Of a DNA stretch of 64,000 nt, positions 56,832 through 64,000 are shown piece by piece. Under the pieces are notes generated by a model. The model saw only the letters and a list, made by a program, of their open reading frames with translations. It made no database searches and was not told the DNA's origin. Made by a program: the position numbers and the translations under genes. Positions within the stretch are counted from its first letter, which is position 1, and each line of letters begins with the position of its first letter. The stretch is from Roseovarius litorisediminis (GTDB taxonomy: Bacteria; Pseudomonadota; Alphaproteobacteria; Rhodobacterales; Rhodobacteraceae). The stretch lies in contig NZ_FWFL01000005.1 of NCBI RefSeq assembly GCF_900172295.1, positions 186,001 through 250,000 of the forward strand, read 5' to 3'.

Positions 56832-57944
56832 ATGCGGACGAGAGCAGCGGTTGCGGTTGAGTCAGGGTCGCCGATGGAGATCATGGAAGTGAACCTTGAG
56901 GGTCCGAAGGCGGGTGAGGTTCTTGTTGAGATCAAGGCGACGGGTCTGTGTCATACGGATGATTTCACCCTGTCGGGGGCCGATCCCGAGGGCGCCTTTC
57001 CGTCGATACTGGGCCATGAGGGGGCCGGAGTTGTGGTTGAGGTGGGCGCCGGTGTGACCAGTCTTGAGGTGGGCGACCATGTGATCCCGCTTTACACGCC
57101 CGAGTGCCGCGAATGCGACTATTGCCTCAATCCCAAGACCAACCTGTGCCAGAAGATCCGCACCACGCAGGGGGCCGGGCTGATGCCCGACGGGACCAGC
57201 CGGTTCTCGATGCTGGATGGCACGCCGATCCTGCATTACATGGGCTGCTCGACGTTCTCGAACTATACGGTGCTGCCGGAAATTGCGCTGGCCAAGGTCC
57301 GCAAGGACGCGCCATTTGACAAGATCTGCTACATCGGCTGCGGCGTGACCACCGGCATCGGGGCGGTGATCAACACCGCCAAGGCCGAGATCGGCAACCG
57401 CAGCATCGTGTTTGGCCTGGGCGGCATTGGCCTGAACGTGATTCAGGGGCTGCGCCTGTCGGGGGCGGATCAGATTGTCGGCGTTGACCTGAACCCTGGC
57501 AAGGTCGAGATGGCGACGCGTTTCGGCATGACCGATTTTGTGAACCCGTCCGAGGTGGAGGGTGATCTGGTGGCGCATCTGGTCGAGCTGACGGGTGGCG
57601 GCGCGGATTATACGTTTGACGCCACGGGCAATGTCGGCGTGATGCGCACCGCATTGGAGGCGGCGCACAAGGGCTGGGGTGAATCGATCATCATCGGCGT
57701 GGCGCCGGCGGGGGCCGAAATCTCGACCCGGCCGTTCCAGCTGGTGACCGGGCGCAGTTGGCGTGGCACGGCGTTCGGCGGCGCGCGCGGCCGCACCGAC
57801 GTGCCCAAAATCGTCGACTGGTACATGAACGGCAAGATCGAGATCGACCCGATGATCACCCACACCATGCCGCTGGAGGACATCAACAAGGGCTTTGAAC
57901 TGATGCACAAAGGCGAATCAATCCGATCCGTCGTCCTGTACTGA
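56832..57944 (+). CDS. adhI: S-(hydroxymethyl)glutathione dehydrogenase (class III ADH)
   Basis: 370 residues. Catalytic zinc ligands Cys40 (GLCHTDDF), His62 (GHEGAG) and Cys near 169 (IGCGVTTG); structural zinc cysteines in CRECDYCLNPKTNLC near 92-106. NAD-binding GLGGIGLN. It oxidises the glutathione adduct of formaldehyde. A GAAAGGAAC precedes the start. Codon use differs from the neighbours: Glu is mostly GAG and Ala often GCG, whereas nearby genes favour GAA and GCC, a possible sign of transfer or high expression. Confidence 0.95.
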   Translation: MRTRAAVAVESGSPMEIMEVNLEGPKAGEVLVEIKATGLCHTDDFTLSGADPEGAFPSILGHEGAGVVVEVGAGVTSLEVGDHVIPLYTPECRECDYCLNPKTNLCQKIRTTQGAGLMPDGTSRFSMLDGTPILHYMGCSTFSNYTVLPEIALAKVRKDAPFDKICYIGCGVTTGIGAVINTAKAEIGNRSIVFGLGGIGLNVIQGLRLSGADQIVGVDLNPGKVEMATRFGMTDFVNPSEVEGDLVAHLVELTGGGADYTFDATGNVGVMRTALEAAHKGWGESIIIGVAPAGAEISTRPFQLVTGRSWRGTAFGGARGRTDVPKIVDWYMNGKIEIDPMITHTMPLEDINKGFELMHKGESIRSVVLY

Positions 57945-58354
57945 GGCGTCCGGCTGCAGCCGACGAGACCACTGCCGAACGCTCGACATCGACCGACATG
58001 GCCGGGCGGGCGGGTAATTGGAAAATCACAGAAGCTGGAGGCCTGCGCCGATCTGATCGTCGCAGGCCTCAATCCGGGAGCGTATAAGCGAAGCCGGCAT
58101 TGACATCATAGACAGCCTTGGGCGCGCGGACCGTACACCACCCACAGGCGTGGCAAAGTGCCTTGTTTCAGCAAAGATTGCCTCCTGTTTCCAGCATCGT
58201 GATTGGTGCTGACACCAATCACGATGCTGGCCGGGTTTTGCCTGATTTACGCATTTGTGATCGGCATTGGCGCCGAACGCGCGTGCCTGACCTCGACAAC
58301 TGCATAATCGCGCGTTACCCCTATGGAAATTGGTTTTGAAGGCACGCCCATCCA
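57945..58354. other. Intergenic region with a long perfect hairpin
   Basis: About 410 bases with no convincing gene, between formaldehyde dehydrogenase and a lipoprotein gene. Its main feature is the 58191-58230 inverted repeat. Confidence 0.6.
58191..58230. repeat. 18-base perfect inverted repeat (40-base hairpin)
   Basis: Arms 58191-58208 (CCAGCATCGTGATTGGTG) and 58213-58230 are exact complements around a 4-base CTGA loop. No T-tract directly follows, so it is not a standard terminator for adhI, though one cannot be excluded; an insertion-element remnant or a regulatory RNA stem is equally possible. Confidence 0.9.
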
Positions 58355-58972
58355 GTGACGATCCTTAGAAAAATTGCCTGTCTCCTGTCGGTTCTTGCGC
58401 TTTTGGCTGGTTGTTCGACGCCCCCGGAACAGGCCCCCGACGAAGTTTCCAGGCTTGCCGCCAGCATCCGTGCCCTTTCACCTGAGATTGATCCCGCCGA
58501 AGCCACGCGCGCCGCTGATATTGCTGTCAACTATCCCAAGCAGTTGCGCAGCCAATACGGTGTCACCGACCCGCCACTGCTGCATAACATCAAGGTCAAT
58601 TCCGGCGCACGCCCGCGCGGTTTGTGTTGGCATTGGGCTCAAGACATGGAAACCCGCCTCGCGCAGGAGAATTTCAAAACTCTCGACCTGCACCGCGCTA
58701 TCGCCAATGGCCATACCCGCCTACTGATCGATCATTCCACTGTCATCGTCAGCAGCAAGGGCGATGATATGTTTCAGGGCATGGTGCTTGATCCCTGGCG
58801 TTATGGCGGCACGCTATACTGGGCCCCCACAAACAAGGACGAAAAATACACCTGGGTACCCCGCGAAAAGGTCTTTGCCATGAAACGCGCCCGCCGACAG
58901 GGTCAGCGCTTTGTCGATGCATCAGATCCCTCGACCGAGCCGCTGCCCGAAGATCTGGCTCTGGCTAACTGA
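58355..58972 (+). CDS. Lipoprotein of unknown function
   Basis: 205 residues from a GTG at 58355, with GAAGG about 12 bases upstream. Lipobox LLAGC at about residue 20. The mature part is mixed alpha/beta with LCWHWAQDM and the segment HSTVIVSS, followed by V-L-D-P-W-R-Y-G-G and a short W-V-P-R-E-K-V-F motif. I do not recognise a family. Not linked to a clear operon. Confidence 0.8.
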   Translation: MTILRKIACLLSVLALLAGCSTPPEQAPDEVSRLAASIRALSPEIDPAEATRAADIAVNYPKQLRSQYGVTDPPLLHNIKVNSGARPRGLCWHWAQDMETRLAQENFKTLDLHRAIANGHTRLLIDHSTVIVSSKGDDMFQGMVLDPWRYGGTLYWAPTNKDEKYTWVPREKVFAMKRARRQGQRFVDASDPSTEPLPEDLALAN

Positions 58973-59065
58973 TCTTCCCGCACAGCTATCTGTGCAAGCC
59001 CGCACGTTGCATTCGACCGGTCGTTGACTATTTCTTTCCCGACACAATCCGAAGGAAGCCCGCAA

Positions 59066-59935
59066 ATGAGCGACACTACCTACACCCCGCCCGACGTCTG
59101 GAGATGGGAAGCTGAATCCGGCGGTTCATTCGCCAGCATCAATCGCCCCATCGCGGGCGCCACGCACGACAAGGAGCTGCCAGTCGGTCAGCACCCGTTC
59201 CAGCTTTATTCCATGGGCACGCCCAATGGGGTCAAGGTAACCGTCATGTTCGAAGAGCTGCTGGCCGCTGGCCATGCCGCCGAATATGACGCCTGGCTTA
59301 TCCGCATCGGTGACGGCGATCAGTTTGGCAGTGGCTTTGTCGAAATTAACCCCAATTCGAAAATTCCGGCACTCGTGGATCATACAGGTGACACCCCCCT
59401 GCGTGTGTTTGAATCCGGATCGATCCTGATGCATTTGGCGGAAAAATTCGGTGCCTTCCTGCCCACCAGTGGCCCGGCGCGCACTGAAACCCTCAACTGG
59501 CTGTTCTGGCAGATGGGCAGCGCGCCGTATCTGGGTGGTGGATTTGGCCATTTCTACGCCTATGCGCCCGAGAAATGGGAATACCCGATCAACCGCTATG
59601 CGATGGAGGTCAAACGTCAGCTTGATGTGCTTGACCGGGAACTGGCGACACGGCCCTACATTGCGGGCGACGACTATTCTATCGCTGATATGGCGATCTG
59701 GCCGTGGTACGGCAATCTGGTTTTGGGGCGCCAATACAACGCGGGTGAATTTCTGGACGTAAAAAGCTATACCAATGTAGTGAAATGGGCCGAAAAGATC
59801 GGCGACCGCCCTGCCGTTCAGCGTGGCCGCATGGTTAACCGCACCTTTGGCAAACCAGAACTGCAACTGCATGAACGCCATAACGCCAGCGATTTCGAGA
59901 CCCAGACGCAGGATAAGATCTGCGAAGACGCCTGA
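59066..59935 (+). CDS. yghU: YghU-type glutathione transferase / disulfide reductase
   Basis: 289 residues from ATG 59066 behind GAAGGA. N-terminal residues PFQLYSMGTPNGVKVTVMFEE are typical of Nu-class (YghU/YfcG) enzymes that bind two glutathiones. PNSKIPALVD, F-E-S-G-S-I-L-M-H-L and the C-terminal S-I-A-D-M-A-I-W-P-W complete the fold. It reduces disulfides or peroxides with GSH. Confidence 0.92.
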   Translation: MSDTTYTPPDVWRWEAESGGSFASINRPIAGATHDKELPVGQHPFQLYSMGTPNGVKVTVMFEELLAAGHAAEYDAWLIRIGDGDQFGSGFVEINPNSKIPALVDHTGDTPLRVFESGSILMHLAEKFGAFLPTSGPARTETLNWLFWQMGSAPYLGGGFGHFYAYAPEKWEYPINRYAMEVKRQLDVLDRELATRPYIAGDDYSIADMAIWPWYGNLVLGRQYNAGEFLDVKSYTNVVKWAEKIGDRPAVQRGRMVNRTFGKPELQLHERHNASDFETQTQDKICEDA

Positions 59936-60070
59936 CACGTTCCGGGTTGCCGGATAGCAGAGGTGTGCAACCCCAACCGCTTGATGGCACCGGAAAGCTT
60001 TACAGAAGCTGACCATCCCGTGTTAAGTTGACTGCATACATCAGGAACCGTCAACGGGGGGCACAGGAAC

Positions 60071-61150
60071 ATGGTCGATTCAGGAATACGGACAACCAAG
60101 GGGCGCGGACGCCTCTTTGACAGCATTCTCGATACAATCGGCGATACGCCGGTGATCCGGGTCAATAACCTTGGCCCCGATCACGTCACGATCTACGTCA
60201 AGGCCGAGGCGTTCAATCCTGCTGCTTCGGTTAAAGACCGCCTTGCCGTTAACATTATTGAAGCAGCTGAACGTGACGGCCGCCTAAAACCCGGCCAGAC
60301 AGTGGTAGAGGCCACCAGCGGCAATACCGGCATCGGCCTTGCTATGGTCTGCGCGCAAAAGGGTTATCCACTAGTGGTGACCATGGCTGATAGCTTTTCG
60401 GTCGAGCGACGCCGCCTGATGCGCATGCTGGGGGCCAAAGTGGTGTTGACACCGCGCGCCGAAAAGGGCCTTGGCATGTATAAAAAAGCCGAAGAACTGG
60501 CCAAAGCCAATGGCTGGTTCCTGGCGCATCAGTTCGAAACCGCCGACAATGCTGACATTCACGCGGCCACCACCGCGCAGGAAATTCTGGCCGATTTTGA
60601 CGGGCAGAAACTGGATTATCTGGTGACCGGCTATGGCACCGGCGGCACCGTCACCGGCATCGCCCGCGTGCTACGTGACAAACGCCCCGATACCAAAATC
60701 ATCCTGTCCGAGCCTGCCAATGCCCAGATCGTCGGCGGCGGCCACTCGCAGGAACGCAGCGCCGATGGCGCCCCCGCCGTCAGCCACCCGGATTTTGAAC
60801 CGCACCCAATTCAGGGCTGGACCCCCGATTTCATCCCGCTGGTCCTGCAAGAGGCGATCGACAAGAACTACTATGACGAACTGATCCCTATCGCCGGACC
60901 TGACGGCATCGTCGCAGCCCGTGCGCTGGCTGCCAAAGAGGGAATATTCACCGGTATCTCGGGTGGCTCAACATTTGCTGTATCTCTGCAGATCGCTGCG
61001 AACGCCGCCCCTGGCTCGGTCATCCTATGTATGTTGCCCGACACCGGTGAAAGGTACCTTACCACGCCACTGTTTGAAGGCATCCCCGAAGATATGGACG
61101 ACGAAGAGCGCGCAATATCCAACTCTACACCGGGTTACCAGATGGGATAA
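60071..61150 (+). CDS. cysK: Cysteine synthase A
   Basis: 359 residues, longer than the usual ~315-345 because of an extra C-terminal tail ending in TPGYQMG. PLP Lys is in NPAASVKDR, substrate-binding loop TSGNTGIGLA, and PLP-phosphate loop GTGGTVTG. Converts O-acetylserine and sulfide to cysteine. It is followed by an insertion-sequence fragment. Confidence 0.93.
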   Translation: MVDSGIRTTKGRGRLFDSILDTIGDTPVIRVNNLGPDHVTIYVKAEAFNPAASVKDRLAVNIIEAAERDGRLKPGQTVVEATSGNTGIGLAMVCAQKGYPLVVTMADSFSVERRRLMRMLGAKVVLTPRAEKGLGMYKKAEELAKANGWFLAHQFETADNADIHAATTAQEILADFDGQKLDYLVTGYGTGGTVTGIARVLRDKRPDTKIILSEPANAQIVGGGHSQERSADGAPAVSHPDFEPHPIQGWTPDFIPLVLQEAIDKNYYDELIPIAGPDGIVAARALAAKEGIFTGISGGSTFAVSLQIAANAAPGSVILCMLPDTGERYLTTPLFEGIPEDMDDEERAISNSTPGYQMG

Positions 61151-61216
61151 CCGGGAACAGGAAACTGAAGAAGCGAAGAAATTGTAATTTAGCGAACCTA
61201 CGGGACACTTGTGGCG

Positions 61217-61560
61217 TTAATGTAGCTTATCTCTGAGAGCTTCGTTGGGTGTCTGACCGTTGTGCGCGCCATGCGGTCTGGCGAAGTTGTAGAACTGCTC
61301 CCATTCGTCCAGCTTCGCTTCCAGATCGACGTCACCCTTGTAACTGAGGAGCTGAAAGAATTCCTTCTGATCGGATCGGTGAGAGCGTTAAGCTTTCCCG
61401 TTGAGTTGTGGCGTTCCACGTTTGATGTAGGCGCGTCGAATGCCCTTGTCTTCAACGAGCCAATGGAAGTTGGCTTGGAATTGACATTGCCGATCTTCTC
61501 GGCATGTTGCAGCAATCTTCGTTTACGCTGAATTTCACGTTCTCCGTTCATCATGAAAAC
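61217..61560 (-). pseudogene. Remnant of an IS481-type transposase (integrase core C-terminus)
   Basis: On the minus strand the segment ANFHWLVEDKGIRRAYIK...PQLNGK, then after a frameshift ER-like RSHRSDQKEFFQLLSY...EWEQFYNF and RPHGAHNGQTPNEALRDKLH with a stop (TAA at 61217-61219), matches by eye the end of an IS481-type rve transposase. The pieces are in different frames, with a stop inside (K-A-stop) and the N-terminal part missing. I see no full terminal inverted repeats. Confidence 0.75.
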
Positions 61561-61569
61561 TTCCACCAC

Positions 61570-64000
<2,431 letters not shown>

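Noticed and set aside
56862..57908. 348-codon minus-strand frame opposite formaldehyde dehydrogenase
   Set aside because: Shadow of the conserved adhI gene, no start signal or motif.
59944..59973. GGGTTGC / GCAACCC hairpin after the YghU gene
   Set aside because: A 16-base loop and no T-tract; weak evidence for termination.

Overview
The window looks like a chromosome segment of an alphaproteobacterium of the order Rhodobacterales (Roseobacter-type). The grounds are the clusters mutM / enoyl-CoA hydratase / rpsT / dnaA and dnaN-recF-gyrB, a DUF2794 protein, GSH-dependent formaldehyde dehydrogenase, many ATGA start/stop overlaps and moderately high GC. The replication-initiation genes place it near the chromosomal origin, but I found no cluster of consensus DnaA boxes.

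Layout. 1-5058 (minus): an exopolysaccharide pair yjbH-yjbF (yjbF runs off the left edge) and ubiE-ubiB for ubiquinone. 5144-6836 (plus): mutM and an enoyl-CoA hydratase. 6932-13417 is a block that appears inserted between the hydratase and rpsT: cytidine deaminase, an unrecognised 413-residue protein and a family-3 solute-binding protein on the minus strand, then a plus-strand signalling operon (histidine kinase, receiver, receiver-nucleotidyl cyclase). 13642-23655 (plus): rpsT, dnaA, a quinone reductase, dnaN, recF, a LysE exporter, a secreted pentapeptide-repeat protein and gyrB.

23740-26128: a divergent MocR regulator / EamA exporter pair. 26168-32088 (minus): a compact thiamin operon thiD-O-S-G-E-F-Y-tenA led by a TPP riboswitch. 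32442-37087 (plus): a catabolic gene set of unknown substrate (half-length racemase-like protein, MmgE/PrpD, D-2-hydroxyacid dehydrogenase, DapA-like aldolase/lyase, SDR). 37166-38945 (plus): membrane protein, AhpD-like protein and ECF41 sigma factor behind an exact ECF41-type promoter. 39045-41291 (minus): two hotdog thioesterases and a MATE exporter.

41408-50407 (plus): two tandem MerR regulators and a fatty-acid beta-oxidation operon (two acyl-CoA dehydrogenases, a 70-residue protein, GST, thiolase, cupin, FadJ-type multifunctional enzyme). 50506-55766: beta-carbonic anhydrase (minus), then a degenerate HPt-like protein, M17 aminopeptidase, NlpC/P60 protein, agmatinase-family enzyme and methyltransferase. 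55771-64000: DUF2794 and an I78 inhibitor lipoprotein (minus), formaldehyde dehydrogenase, lipoprotein, YghU-type GST, cysteine synthase, a decayed IS481-type transposase fragment and a 2,4-dienoyl-CoA reductase cut by the right edge.

The most interesting items are the ECF41 cassette with its promoter, the uncharacterised catabolic operon with a half-length racemase, the origin-proximal inserted block with the orphan cysteine-rich protein, a repeat family shared by two distant loci, and several strong palindromes with no assigned role. No CRISPR array, rRNA or tRNA was recognised.
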